DNA of 64,000 nt from Candidula unifasciata (GCA_905116865.2 CAJHNH020000224.1:1713720-1777719), one strand, 5' to 3'. Positions 1 through 62,935 are shown, counted from the stretch's first letter. Notes: generated by a model not told the origin, from the sequence alone. Numbers and translations: made by a program.

Positions 1-70
1 TATTAGGGCCTCTGACTACTGCCGGAATGTGGCTTTAGAATAACGAAAAACTGCGTTCTGTATTGAGACG

Positions 71-290
71 ACGCTAAGTCGATGCGAACGCTTCGTAATG
101 CCGGGGTGCAGGGTTCGATCCCAGCTGCGGACCATGCGCCTTGCGTTGGTTTCGACAGTGGTATCAGGGGGCCGACCGCCCAGAAAGCAATGGCAAACTA
201 CTGGACGTAAATTTGCCTAAAGAAACCACACAACAGCCAGGGGCTGCTGGGGTTGATTCTGCAACGTCCTGTAACGGATACGCAACTAAC
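71..290 (+). repeat. tRNA-derived SINE, family B, copy 1
   Basis: A tRNA-like head has an A-box-like GCTAAGTCGATGCG and a B box GGTTCGATCCC, followed by a body with GCAATGGCAAACTACTGG and an end near GCAACGTCCTGTAA. A second copy at 37658-37887 matches along its whole length, so this is an interspersed element rather than a functional tRNA gene. Confidence 0.82.
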
Positions 291-411
291 CATTGAGACG
301 ACAGGTTAATTAACAATGGTTTGGACAATGGGACACATTAAACAAAACGAGAGTGCCCCGGTTAAAATCTGGACGTATGGTCACCATTTCCAGTATAAGT
401 CTTGGGGCTTA

Positions 412-435
412 TGACGTCAGCTTGACGTGACGTCA
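412..435. promoter_or_regulatory. Two palindromic TGACGTCA (CRE/ATF-type) motifs
   Basis: TGACGTCA at 412-419 and again at 428-435, with an overlapping TGACGTG at 423-429. These are perfect ATF/CREB consensus palindromes. No promoter or first exon was identified next to them, so function is only a possibility. Confidence 0.35.
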
Positions 436-834
436 CATCCCCTGTGCTAACGATGCGTCCCGTTTTTTTTCGTTATGTTTCCCCCCGTCCCCCGAGTACC
501 CCCCCCCCCCCCAACACACACACACAAATAGGAATAAGCTCGAGAATAGAACATGTATACAGGTATATCAAAACCATCTCTAGTATACTGGGGACGGTCT
601 TGCCCTGCCTTGACATCAACATCACTTTGGTGAATGCACACACATAAACGACCTACACTTTATGAAAAATTCTTCATTGTGTTTCAAAGTATTAACCCAG
701 ATTTCTATTAGATTCATTTGCAAACTGTTTCTTTCACTGGTTGTCTTAGCACGCAATTTGTCAACCTTTTCAGCAATTATTTCCATTCTCTGTGTTGTGG
801 ACGCAAGTAGTTTGTGATGTAGCCAAGTGGTACT

Positions 835-960
835 CTGCAGCTTCAAGCAATTACTTCAATTACTGCAGCTTCAAGCAATTACTTCAATTACTGCAGCTTC
901 AAGCAATTACTTCAGTTACTGCAGCTTCAAGCAATTACTGCAGAATCAGGCAATTACTTA
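835..960. repeat. 28-bp minisatellite, about 4 units
   Basis: The unit starts CTGCAGCTTCAAGCAATTAC and recurs at 835, 863, 891 and 919, then degrades. Confidence 0.9.
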
Positions 961-1064
961 AAGTACGTAGCTGCAGTCAGCTTCTTCAAGTAATTGCCGG
1001 TTGGGATCTGAATCGATGTCAACCTTTGTGGGGTTCTTTTTTTTTTTGGGGGGGGGGGGGGGGG

Positions 1065-1744
1065 GAGGGGGGTCTTTTTGTGTGTCCTTTTTAAATTAAT
1101 TTCCAGATCGATGTCTGTAAAAAGATATCAGAGGCGTCTCCTCTTTGCTGGTTGGGGGACTCAAGATTTGGGGGTCCCTGTCCGTAGTTCTTATTATGCT
1201 GGCCCTGTTGTCTCGTGCTGTCTTCCCAGCCTTTAGACCCCTTATATAGCTGGTTGCTGCTTGTGGGTATGACACAGGGAATAGAAGACGGCTGCTTCCT
1301 GTTCGATATGCTTAATAGAAGGGTTGAGTGAGTCCCACTGTCTAGAGGCCCCACCTCTGTCAGCCTATTATAGAGGATCCCTAATCAAACATAAAGCTGG
1401 GTTCCCCTGCCCCTAGAAATGGTTAAAACACGACTGGTGTGGTTATGTTACCCAGTAATAGCAATAACTGCTGAAAGTGTAAGTTGGTGTGCCCCTCTTT
1501 CAAAGTCAGCATAAAAAGTCTACTGTGTCGCCTCTGCATCTGTTAAAATAGAAAAGGGATCAAACAGCAGGTAAACAGCAGCTAATTCTGTTACTAAAAA
1601 AAAAGGCTTAAAAGTACTAAAACGCCACGTTAATCATTAGTCATTGTCTGTATGAGAAGCTTTCAGCTCCCAGTCGGACCAACTGGCCTATATAAATTAT
1701 TAACTGAACAAATAGCAGATGGTCCAGGCTGAGACCACTTTATC
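1065..1744. other. No recognised gene or repeat
   Basis: Stretch after a poly-G run (1039-1064). I see only short open frames without recognisable motifs. Confidence 0.5.
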
Positions 1745-1877
1745 ATCGTGTATAACACTGGTTGACTAAGGCACAATCAAGACTATAATAAATGAAACAT
1801 ATGCGAATCAATGTCACCCAAAAATAACAATAAATGATGAAGAAATTGAAAATGTCACAAACTTTGAATATCTAGGC
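1745..1877 (+). mobile_element. RTE-like LINE fragment, left part (split by hAT insertion)
   Basis: The plus strand encodes NDEEIENVTNFEYLG, the reverse-transcriptase C-terminal motif just before the G-S/x-x-x-x-NG block. The frame resumes at 6327 after the hAT element. The left boundary is approximate. Confidence 0.75.
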
Positions 1878-2315
1878 CAGGGCTATTCAACTTTTACTCG
1901 CGGGCCAAAATGTTGAAAATCGGGATCGTCGCTGGCCAGTGGCCCGAGCCAAGTGTGGGAATATTATTAACACTACAATCGAGAAAACTGTAGATGTGTA
2001 AATTTAATACACTCTAAGACGGTTACGCCTAGGCGCCCTAGGGCCTAGCCTACGGTAATATAAATGAAACAGTTTTGTAAACCATTATAATGTAAAATGT
2101 ACTACAATCTTTTGTAATGATTAAAAAATACTCACTTTTAATTGAAATACACGTATTTCCAACTTGTTGTTTGAATAATAAATGAACGTTTGCATCAGTC
2201 ACTTCAGTTGTATTGTCACAATAAAAATAGTAATACAGTTAATAATAACTTCCCCCAGTTCGTTTCATATGGCTTTGTACGGAAGAACCGAAAGCAATAA
2301 TGGGGCAAAATTTAA

Positions 2316-4210
2316 TTAATGGGAAAAGTTGCATTTCCGTTTTTGAGCTAATTTTATAAAATTTGGTTGGTGAGAAGTTAGAGCAATTCTCATGCAATCC
2401 TGCAGCCTGTCATTGCTCATTGAGCTCCGACTGTTTGTCTTGATGATGTTCATATGTGAAAAGCTTGATTCACAATTGAAAGTTGAACCAAACATGGTGA
2501 GTATGAAAACGGTAACCTTTCTAGCATTAGGGAACTGCTCCTGTTGAATCGTTTCGGACCAAACCTTGACGGTACCACTTTCTTGAAAAACCTTCATTCA
2601 GTGCGCTGGAACTTTGGATATCCACAAGTTCTAACTGCAGAGAACCTTCATCAACAGAGGGTAACAGCTTTTTAGCATTCGAAGAAAAATCACCCGCAGG
2701 GGGAATTTTAAAAGGATCTCGAACGAATAACATTACATTGTTTGGGATACTAAAGTCTTCAAATCTGTTGTTGAAATTGTCCTGAAGCTTTTTTAATAAA
2801 TCTATCATTCGATTAGTTATGGTTGCTGAGTCCAGTGTTGAAGAAATAAAATCCTTCTAGTTTGGGAAATGAAGAAGTTTGGCTGTTTGGAGATCCGTTA
2901 CAAACAAAGCTAGCTTATCTCGAAAAGCGTTCAATTTTTCAACCAGATCAATGATTGTCTTGTGTCTTCCTTGCAGTTGCAAGTTCAGTGTGTTCAAATG
3001 AGCAAACAAATCGTTTAAAAAGCAAATATTTGCCAAAAATAAAACGTAATACTTTCCTAAACTTTTCTGCTTTATTATGGGAACAGTTTCCAAGAAAACA
3101 TATCATTTCTTCTTTGATACTCCAAAAACGATCAAGTGCTTTCCCTTTACTCAGCCAACGAACGTCATTATGCAGAAGTAAGTCTTTGTAATCTGCTTCC
3201 GTTTCTTCAAGTAACTGCCGAAATAACCTGTGCTGAAGACTTGACGAAGATCGAATGAAATTGATTATTTTCATCACCATATCCATTGTTTCCTTCATCT
3301 CGTTGCTCAGTTTGCTGCACAGAACATTTTGATGGATAAGACAATGTAGCGACTGCATCTGAGGTGTTACTGCAGAAAGCCTGGCGGTCACACCTTGGTG
3401 CTTACCTAACATTGACGGCACCCCGTCCGTTACCAATAAACAATTTTTTTTTTTCAAATCAAGTCCATTTTCTGTAAAAAAAAAAAAAACTTAATCTTAT
3501 CAGAAATAACTTCTCCAGTTGTGAAATTTTCTAATGCTATTAAAGCTAGAAGTTCTTCATGAAAACATTTTCCATCGAAAAAACGCACATATAAACATAA
3601 ATGAGCCACGTCTATGATATCTGTAGATTCGTCTATGGCAATTGAAAAAAATGCTGCCTGCTTTATGTTTACAATGAAAGATTCAAAAACTTCAGTTCCT
3701 AAAATTTCGATTCTGCGTATCGTCGAAGTCTCCGACATAGGGATTTGATGAACTGCATGTGACACGCTTGTTTTTATTTGATCATCAACTGCTATTTCGT
3801 CCAAAATTGCTAGTATGCATTCTTTCATTGTTTCTGAGTCAGTGAAAGGCCACTTCTTTTTGGCTAATATCCGCGAAACATGCAAAGAAGCCGCTGTGGC
3901 TTTTTCTTGTTGAGTACAAGCTCGCACAAACATTTTGCTGCTATGCTGATAAGTAGCAATCAATGACTCAACCTTTGATTTCCTAGCAGTGAAACCTTCT
4001 GGATATGATATTCCAAAATCAACGGGTTTTGTTGTAAAGTGCCGCTTTACGTTGTACTTCTTTACTACCGACACACATTCGTTTGCACAGCAAGCACATT
4101 GGTTTCGAATTAGGCATTGTTGGTGATATAAATAAATATTTCAGTGTCCAGTCATTGTTGAACATACGATTTTCACACACACATTTAGCTTTCTTACTAG
4201 TACCAGCCAT
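2316..4210 (-). pseudogene. hAT transposase with BED-type zinc finger (ZBED5/GTF2IRD2-like), frame-broken
   Basis: The N-terminus (4210 downward) is MAGTSKKAKCVCENRMFNND, then W-x-x-KYLF and KPMCLLC, continued in another frame by YNVKRHFTTK: a BED-like C-x2-C...H finger. The middle piece (4074-3454) carries IAIDESTDIIDVAHLCLYV, where the first Asp of the hAT catalytic triad is expected. The C-terminal pieces include CESSFSHMN and RSSMSNDRLQDCMR, the hAT dimerisation block. The protein is spread over at least five frame segments (4210-4019, 4074-3454, 3457-2948, 3093-2857, 2808-2316), with one break at a poly-A run near 3477-3490. It is therefore a pseudogene. Similar domesticated proteins exist in vertebrates, but nothing suggests domestication here. 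Confidence 0.87.
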
Positions 4211-4811
4211 GGCATCAAGTATGTCACTTAAGTATTAAAATTTAGAAAACTTAAAACACTGTTGCTGTTTCAGTTTGTTACTACACAATCGCGTCCGGCA
4301 GTCTGCGTCTGTCTGTGACTTGCATGCACACTAGACGTTTACGAAATATCTGACTATAATCTAACAACAAATTCACTGTGATGTCCAGTGTCACTAATTT
4401 TCTGCAGCACCCATTGTCAATAATCTTTGTTTACGAGTATTCAACTTTAAGGGATAGTTCCTCGGTAATCTAAGCGCTAACTATCTGGATCGGGATTGGA
4501 TCTCCATACGCCTCCTGTCAAATAAATATCTCACCTTCATTGACTGTCCAGTGGAGCGACTGCTGCCTACCGTGGTTACTTGATTCTGTCCAGCCTATCT
4601 TATTACCTTTGGCTCCTAACAGGCGAGTTCTGCTATTTCAAGTAACTTTTACCGTGAACTAATTACATTTCCATGCCTGAGAGATTTCCCCAGTTGTGGT
4701 ATTGTCTGTTCATTCGCCTGTTCCCTTGTATCTTCGCATTTAGAGATCCATGACAAACATTTCTTATTGTCACATTCGACACAACTGGTTTTTGAAGATT
4801 TATACAGAAAC
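4211..4811. other. Non-coding interior of the hAT element
   Basis: Lies upstream of the transposase start and before the LINE tail. No further coding motifs seen. Confidence 0.55.
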
Positions 4812-6235
4812 ATTGATTGATTCATTCATTCATTCAGTAGCATGTCCCTCGCGGAACCTCGCTGCCATAACAACCCTCCGGAAAACCTTCCTATCCTGAG
4901 CAAGATGTCCTGCGTCTGATACACCCACCTGGAGATCATCTGCCACATCCTGCACCCATCTTCTCCTTGGCCTTCCTCTCCCTCTCTTCCCAGGCATATA
5001 CCCCTCTATTATTGTTCTCTCTAGACTTCCATGACGTTTCAAGTGACCAAAATATTTCAATTTTCTTTGTTTTATTGTCTTTACTAGCCAACCCTCTTCA
5101 ATATTCAGCTCTTGAAGTATGGATGCATTTGTTCTTTTCTTCACCCAAGATATTCTTAGAACCTGTCTGTAACATTTATATTCAAATGCATTTATGCGCT
5201 GTTCCGCTTGTTTAGTAAGTGTCCAGGTCTCACAGGCGTATGTTGCAATGGGAAAGATGCATGCTCTTAAAAATCTGACCTTTGTTATTCTATCTGTACA
5301 ATTCCATAATTTATTCAGTTGTTTTAGTCTTTGAAGAGCAATTGATAGTCGCCGTTTAATTTCTTTCATTGTGTCACCATTGTTGGTAACCAGTGACCCA
5401 AGATATTCGAAATTTTCCACCACTTCCAATCTTTCCTCATTAACATATATTTCCTTCTCCATGGCAGTTTTGTTTGTATGCATTATCTTTATTTTTGCTA
5501 TGTTAAGAAATAAGTTATGATTTTCACTATTTCTTTGGAGTGAGTTTAATAAGTTTTCTAAACCATTTTGTGATGTTGATAGTAATACTGTATCATCAGC
5601 ATAACGAATTTCTGGTATTTCATGACCACCGATGTTTAGGGCATCATATTGTTCCTTGTTTATATCATCTCTTACATTTCTCATTATATTTTCGGCGTAC
5701 AGGTTGAACAAATACGGTGACAGCACACATCCCTGACCGACTCCTTGCTTGATGCCAAACCAGTCTGATGTCTCTCCATCTATTCTGACTGCTACTTGTT
5801 GGTCTTGATAAAGCATTTTAATGAGCTGCACTATATGTGATGGAAAGCCCATATTTCTCACGATTTCCCAAAGCTTCTGATGTTGTACACAGTCAAATGC
5901 TTTTGAATAATCCACAAAACATAAGAACAGATTTACATTAAATTCTCTACACTTCTCTATTATTAAATGCATGTTGAATATATGATCTCTTGTTCCTCTT
6001 CCCTGTCTAAATCCAGCCTGAGCTACATTAATCTCTTCTTCCATTTTCTTATGCAGTCTTCTCATCATAATTTTTAGTAGAATTTTACTTGCATGACTGA
6101 TCAGAGCAATAGTTCGATAGTTTGTACATAATTTCAGGTCACCCTTTTTTGGTATTGGAATGAAGATAGTTCTCTTCCAGTCTTTTGGCCAAATACCATA
6201 TTGATTGATTACATCTTTTTTAAATATACTACATT
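4812..6235 (-). mobile_element. 5'-truncated RTE-like LINE with intact reverse transcriptase C-terminal two-thirds
   Basis: One uninterrupted frame of about 470 codons (stop near 4830). It starts inside the reverse transcriptase at SIFKKDVINQYGIWPKDWKR, then TIFIPIPKKGD, NYRTIALISHASKILLKI, QAGFRQGRGTRDHIF, FVDYSKAFDCV, QGVGQGCVLSPYLFNLY, RYADDTVLLS (catalytic YADD), NFEYLGSLVTNNGD and a C-terminal ATYACETWTL...HLKRHGSLERTI...GKRGRGRPRRRW block. The first ten codons before SIFKKD are hAT sequence, so the open frame overstates the LINE. The endonuclease domain is missing. A (TGAA)n tail is present at 4812-4832. Absence of stops suggests a young copy. No target duplication was found. Confidence 0.92.
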
Positions 6236-6326
6236 TCAGTGGCAACGATCGGCGGGCCACTTGCTAGGTCTCCGCGGGCCAGATTTGGCCCGCGGGCCGC
6301 CAGTTGAATAGCCATGAAATCTAGGC

Positions 6327-6906
6327 TTTATAATAAACAACAATGGAGGCTGTTCAACAGAAATTAAAAGAAGGATGGTCATAGCAATGCAAAGATTGAA
6401 CAGCCTTAAAAATCTATGATTAAGCCCCAGCAAGGAGATAAAAATTAGAATTTTGAAAGCATGCATCTTCCCTGTGGCTACATACGGATGTGAGTCGTGG
6501 ACTATCTCTCAGCCCTTAAGAAAGAGAATAGGGGCTTTTGACCTGAAATGCTATAGAAAGATTCTCAGAATATCTTGGACAAAGAAGAGGAGAAATATTT
6601 ACATCTTAAAAGATCTGAACATCAAGGAAGATTGGCTAATAAACAGCAAGCATCCTTTCTCGGAAGTTGGAATATTTTGGTCATATCAAGCGCCACAACG
6701 GATTGGAAAAAACTATATCAGAAGGCATGGTACCAGGAAGGAGGGGCAGGGGCAGGGGCCGACCGACACGAAGATGGGCACGGGATATAAGTGACTCCTT
6801 GATTATGAAAGTACATGAGGCAGGAGAATTGGCGAGAGACCTAGTTTCTTTCAGGCAGACCGTGATGACAGCGACGTTCTGCAAAGGACTTGCTACATGA
6901 TGATGA
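6327..6906 (+). mobile_element. RTE-like LINE fragment, right part (3' end of the interrupted copy)
   Basis: Continues the reading FEYLG / FIINNNGGCSTEIKRR, then ATYGCESWTISQPLRKR, KCYRKILRISWTKKRR, and a tail encoding GRRGRGRGRPTRRWARDISD and FRQTVMTATFCKGLAT. It ends in a TGATGATGATAA-type tail. There are internal frameshifts. Confidence 0.88.
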
Positions 6907-7412
6907 TAATGTGAATCAATACAGAATTTATTTTTACCGGTCACAAAGGGTTGTTTTACCTGATTCTGGGACAATCGGCTTAATTATTGTTTTCACCTTT
7001 GTTCTAAAGTAGACAAGGAAAAACCAGAGACTAAGAGATGAACTCATATGACCGTACAATAGATGTAGGAATACCCAAAGACTGTGTTAGACACAGCCGT
7101 CACTGTCTGCGGAATGAGCATAAAAACGCCACAGAAAAAAAAAGTTGTTTTTTATTCCACTGACAAGCGCCTTTTGGGGAACTAGCAATATTTAAAAAAA
7201 CATTGTGTTAATTAAGCAGTGGTGGGGTTAGTTATTTTATATCCTATCTGTACACACCGCTAACTTCTTATACTTGGTTAGAATAGCTTAAAAGTGTTTT
7301 AAATGTGAAAGGAATTCTTGGCTCGTAAGTAGACGCTGTCTTTTACTAAAATTACTACCACCACTAATATACTACTACTGCTACTACTACTATCACCACT
7401 TCTACTAGTTCA
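6907..7412. other. No recognised gene
   Basis: Low-complexity AT-rich sequence leading into the tetranucleotide array; a CTACTA-rich run precedes it. Confidence 0.5.
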
Positions 7413-7679
<267 letters not shown>

Positions 7680-8009
7680 CAACTGTCGCTGCTTTTGTTT
7701 TCACCACTGCTCCTATTAATACTACTACTGCTGCTGCAACCACAACGACTACGGTAGGAAGAGGAGGAGAAAAAGTAGAAGAAGATTTCTACTTCTCTTT
7801 TTAATAATTTTCGAATAAAGCTCCCAGAAATCAAGGCTATGTTTGCCACCACCTTCTCTGTTGACCTTGTTGGCCCATAAATAGTCAGCCATGTGTTTAC
7901 CAACATGGAACCACGGCCGGCTCTATTTATAGATCAACTGGGTCAACGGGTATTCCCGTTTTTGTTCAAGTAAGGAGTCCCTCTGTGTTCAGTTTTTATC
8001 GAGGAGATG

Positions 8010-8560
8010 TATATACAAACTGAACTAGAGTTTCATTCTTCTTCTTCTTCTTCAATCCTTCTGTCAGAAAACTTACATCAGGAGGCCGGTAGCCTTTATG
8101 GAAACCTATCGTGCAATCCATATCCTCTCATGTACCATACAGTTTTGTCTTCAGTGTGGATAGAACAGACCAGATTGCGACTCTGTTGTCAGCATACAGC
8201 TGACAGTGTTGGAGCACATGCTCAGAATTTTCGGGTGCCACGCTGCAGGGACACGTCTCTGTATTTCCTACACCAAAAAATTTGAACATATGTTGATGAA
8301 ATCTGTTGTGCCCAGTCCTTAGTCTAAATATAATGCACTGTCCCTCTCTAGAGAGGCGATGAAGTGAGTCTTGGGTAGAAAATCTGGTGTGGGTATCCAG
8401 CCACCTTTCTTGGATACTAGATTGTATTAATGTTTTCATCTCTTGGTGGGTTAAGTCGCTATTTGGTTGTACCATGTCACTGCCGCTTCTGGCCAATCTG
8501 TCCGCTATTTCATTGCCTTCCAAGCCACAGTGACCTGGAACCCACTGCAGTACAGATTGT
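8010..8560 (-). mobile_element. LINE 3' region with RNase H domain end
   Basis: The minus strand reads LQWVPGHCGLEGNEIADRLA, the RNase H C-terminal motif, then RLRTGHNRFHQHMFKFFG and CPCSVAPENSEHVLQHC, the Cys/His segment typical of I/Jockey-group LINE C-termini. It ends with VLSTLKTKLYGT. A decayed relative lies at 55740-55985. Confidence 0.82.
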
Positions 8561-8564
8561 TAGA

Positions 8565-8860
8565 GTTTTTCCCCCCTGTGTGGTTTCTATGGCTGCCATT
8601 ATGAGGAAAACAAGAATAGACCCACTTCCTCCCTAATAAGCATGCCGTATGAGTCAACTAACTGGGGACTTTCTTCAAAGTTGGAGTGTATCTGCCTGTG
8701 ACACAAGGAATTAACAATCTGCATACAAGTCAGATCTGTAAAACGGATGTGCACACAAAACTCAGGTTCTGGAACAAGACTAAAGTCAAGAGGTGAATAA
8801 ACAACCAGAATATTCTGCCAAGTTTACAGCCGGTGAATATGAAGTAGTAGTAGAAGAATA
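8565..8860 (-). repeat. Dispersed repeat R1, minus-orientation copy
   Basis: Shares the blocks AGTGTATCTGCCTG, CAGATCTGTAAAACGGATGTG, CAGGTTCTGGAAC and AACCAGAA with many other copies in the window. R1 is about 290 bp with a (GAA)n-type tail on the strand taken as sense. No coding motif recognised. Confidence 0.75.
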
Positions 8861-8889
8861 AGTTTTATATTTGCACCAGGACACTCTGG

Positions 8890-9420
8890 CGTAAGAGAGA
8901 ATGAACAATAATTCCTTACTGGCATGGCCATATTTTGCAAAGGAAAAGCAATGAACTGGGTCAGTGGTGCCTTGTTGACTGACATGGGCGATCATGCCTC
9001 TCCACAATCTGCGATCCACAGCTGCGTGTATCAGTCGTTTGTTGACACCCCTCCATGCCATGACAAAAGACTGTTAAGAATCTTCTCACACTGTTTTTCT
9101 CTGTCTCTCTTTCCACAGATCTTTCCAGTGGCCACAAAATGTTCCAGTTTCCCTCTTCTTATAACATGACCAAAAATTATGACTGTCTCTTTCTGATGGT
9201 GATAAGTTGTCTTCGAGCATGTACCTCTTTAAAAACATTCTTCTGTTAAACCACATCTCCGAAGCCTCAAGATATTGTTCAGCATTTTCATTAATTGTCT
9301 AGGCTTCACAGCTGTATGTTAAAACTGGCTCTATATAGCATGAAACAATTCTTTTCTCCTAATTCAATGTCATGGATTTATTGCGCAGAATGTTTCTTAC
9401 TTTTATATTTATTGGGTAGA
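8890..9420 (-). mobile_element. LINE 3' fragment
   Basis: The minus strand encodes MAWRGVNKRLIHAAVDRRLW and RGMIAHVSQQGT, a C-terminal signature shared with copies at 35155-35436 and 40888-41090. Upstream frames are degraded. Confidence 0.75.
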
Positions 9421-9952
9421 TGATTTAAAAGATGACAGTGAATTGTCAGCTTTGACAAGACTACAAGATCTTTAAGTCAAAAGAGGTATCATCAGACATA
9501 GACACTATATAAGTAGTCAAAGAAGAATAGTATACCAAAACAGAAGTGGTGTTATCAGTGACCATTGCTGAGGGATATATTGAATATGGGACCCCAGTGC
9601 TGATGGACTTGTCTGATGTGCGATAAAGATGACCAGTTAAAAGAAAGGATAAACTAACTATAACTTCATCATATTTCTTTCTAGCCTAGCAGTTTTCCAT
9701 TTGTCATCATCCCCCCAACAAGGACATAAGGCTCTGATACAAGAAGCATGTACATAAATATTGTTACCTCCTACTAGGTAATGTGAGCATGGAGACACTG
9801 AGATGTCTGCTGCAATGGAGGACGGAGCACAAATGAGTTAGACCGATATGCTAAGATGTTGATCTGCAGAGTAGCAAGTAAATTCTTAAAAAAATAAAAC
9901 ATACACAAAAAACAACAACACACAAACAGCCTAGATATTATAACTCACATTT
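9421..9952. other. No recognised gene
   Basis: Likely 3' flank of the separase-like gene. No motifs recognised. Confidence 0.5.
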
Positions 9953-9958
9953 TTTATT
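9953..9958 (-). promoter_or_regulatory. Candidate polyadenylation signal of the separase-like gene
   Basis: AATAAA on the minus strand, about 405 bp beyond the stop codon. It is the first canonical hexamer I saw downstream. In AT-rich DNA such a match is weak evidence. Confidence 0.3.
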
Positions 9959-10362
9959 CCCTGGATATACAAGAAAAACAGATGGTAAATAGTTTTTGGG
10001 TAACAAAATGCTGCTTTTTTTTTTCATGTGATTGAAACATATTTCTTTTGCAGTATAATATCTATCATCTAAGCCTAAAACTCACAGTCATGTGGATTTT
10101 AAAAACTACATAAATTATTAAAATTTGAGTGATTCTACTTCACTGCACTAAGTGTTAGCTCATCTAATTTGGTCTTTCTCTGCAGACTGGCTAGCCACCT
10201 GCCAAGCATGTAGCACAAGGCACAAATTCCATAACTTCAGTGATGATCACTAGGGATCTCTATACAAATTGTACTCATGAACTGAACCCACAGCCTTCAG
10301 GGCATGAGACAATTAGCTTTCCAGTTAGCCTTCAAATCTCTGAAACTACATGAAAAATTTCT

Positions 10363-61211
<50,849 letters not shown>

Positions 61212-61382
61212 CTTTACCACATGAAAATAATGAGAGAGAAAAGTTATTTTTTAGCATATTAACCACCGACTATAAATATCAAACTTCACTAAACAATTCA
61301 TCAGTTTTTCCTCTCAAAGCGACGACATTGCATTTTTAGAAGGTGTTGCTATTACTGATACTTGTAGACCTAGTAGCATGTT

Positions 61383-62409
61383 TGTCACAACCCTGTGAGT
61401 ACAGTCAGTGGCGGAATGTACCACACCGTAAGGTGTGCGTGTTGAGGTGACACCCCAGGGTTGACACAAAGGTCAGGGCCGTGACTGGTCAAGTCTGTTC
61501 TGTTATTGCACGGTGAAACCAGAACTCAGGATAAAGCGCTTGGCCACACCAAGAAAGAGTGAACTTTGTTGTGGACAAGTCCGCAACCCGATTACCCCTT
61601 TTGGGGCTGAGCTGGTGAACGGGGTCAAGAGACACGAGGTGGAGAGAACACAGGACATTCGGTGTGCGACGGTCAGACGAAGCAGACGTTTAGCGAGACA
61701 GTGATAGTATATTAGAGTTAGGATATTTCTGTTAGTGACTGCATAGATTATCTTCTTCTTCTTCTTCGCGTTCACCAGCTGTACACTCTGGTGAAAAGTT
61801 CTGGTTGTTCATCCACTTCTGAACTGCAGTCCTGCTCCAGAACCTGAGTGTTGCGTGTGCATCAGTTTTACAGATCTGATTCACTTGAATGCAGACTGTT
61901 TGTGCATAGATTATGTACAGTGTTCTGTTAGAATAGGATAGTTTTTGTGTAGTGTATTTAACTGGTACAAGGTATCGTGTTGTTCCATAAGAGTTAAATA
62001 GGTCCCAGTTACTTCGGAGCAGTTAAATCGTTTAGGTGCATGTTCTGTGAGAGAATGTCTAGCCTTGTCACATTGATCCTGCACTAGACAGAGGCTGTGA
62101 CATCTGGTGGGTCAGCGTGGCGATAGAAAAGAGCGTATCTCGCCGTGCTGTGGTTTGTGCACCAGGAGATTGCCTGTAGCACGTACAGGGGAACGGGGCG
62201 ATTGTAAAGCCCATTCGGCCAGAGGGTCCAGGCAATAGGTGGCCACACAGTGGGAAGTCAACTGTCTATTGTATTACCTGTACTTGCAATAAAGATTGTC
62301 GTGTGTGCTCTGTGTGCGTTTGGGTTCAGTGTGTGTCAAAGGTTAGTTTGTCTGTCATAGGCCCAGTTACGAGCCACGGGCCAGCAAGGTCACCCAGAGG
62401 TCTGTGACA
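61383..62409. mobile_element. Solo LTR of a retrotransposon
   Basis: Starts TGTCACAACCCTGTGAGTAC and ends GAGGTCTGTGACA, giving a perfect 7-bp inverted TGTCACA/TGTGACA. The 5-bp target duplication ATGTT lies at 61378-61382 and 62410-62414. Inside is AATAAA (GCAATAAAGATTG near 62288). No internal coding region or second LTR is present, so it is a recombined remnant. Length 1,027 bp including a nested 151-bp insert. Confidence 0.92.
61752..61902 (+). repeat. Partial R1 copy nested in the solo LTR, with target duplications
   Basis: (CTT)n, GTTCTGGTTGTTCATCCACT, CTCCAGAACCTGAGTGTTGC and CAGTTTTACAGATCTGATTC. It is flanked by the 12-bp repeat TGCATAGATTAT (61740-61751 and 61903-61914), so R1 moves by itself and is 5'-truncated here. 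Confidence 0.9.
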
Positions 62410-62579
62410 ATGTTGATGGTGTACAAATCATGCATTCTTCACGACACCATTAGTTGTAGGAATATTTGGTCCTCATATTCATAAATCACACACAAAAACC
62501 TAAAATAAATAACAATCTTTCAGAATTGATAAATAAATTAAATATAACATATATACACACCTGTTTCACTTATATTATC

Positions 62580-62815
62580 CTGCTGTGCCATTATATGTCA
62601 CACAGGACTCAAAGGCTATTTCTCCATTCCCTTCTATCTTGTACAATCAATTCAATATCTTGGATGGAATTCAGTCCAGCAGCTTTGGTCTTACTCATCG
62701 TTTGTCCTCACCTCCTTAATCCATTTATTTCCCATTTCAATGCATTTCTCTGCTGGCTTCTTCTTTCTTCTCAAGATTTGTCCAATAAAGTGTCATCTTC
62801 TCTGTCTTATAACTG
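62580..62815 (-). mobile_element. LINE C-terminal fragment
   Basis: The minus strand reads SKTKAAGLNSIQDIELIVQD then RREWRNSL, a DR-x-EWR-type C-terminal motif. Confidence 0.55.
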
Positions 62816-62846
62816 TTGACAATAGTATGTGTGTGTTTTATTGTTT

Positions 62847-62849
<3 letters not shown>

Positions 62850-62935
<86 letters not shown>
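62850..62935. repeat. (AT)n(AC)n microsatellite
   Basis: About 70 bp of AT then a short ACACAC run. Confidence 0.97.

Larger units (their letters stand above)
1878..6318 (-). mobile_element. hAT DNA transposon inserted in a LINE and itself carrying a LINE
   Basis: The left terminus CAGGGCTATTCAACTTTTAC and the inverted right terminus (reverse complement CATGGCTATTCAACTGGCGG) form imperfect TIRs with CGCGGGCC just inside each. The 8-bp target duplication ATCTAGGC is present at 1870-1877 and 6319-6326. The element carries a decayed transposase gene on the minus strand (2316-4210) and a later LINE insertion near its right end (4812-6235). Two extra bases separate the right TIR from its target copy. 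Confidence 0.9.

Noticed and set aside
2316..4210. A domesticated ZBED5/GTF2IRD2-like host gene
   Set aside because: Terminal inverted repeats and a target duplication are present, and the frame is broken at several points, so it is a transposon copy.
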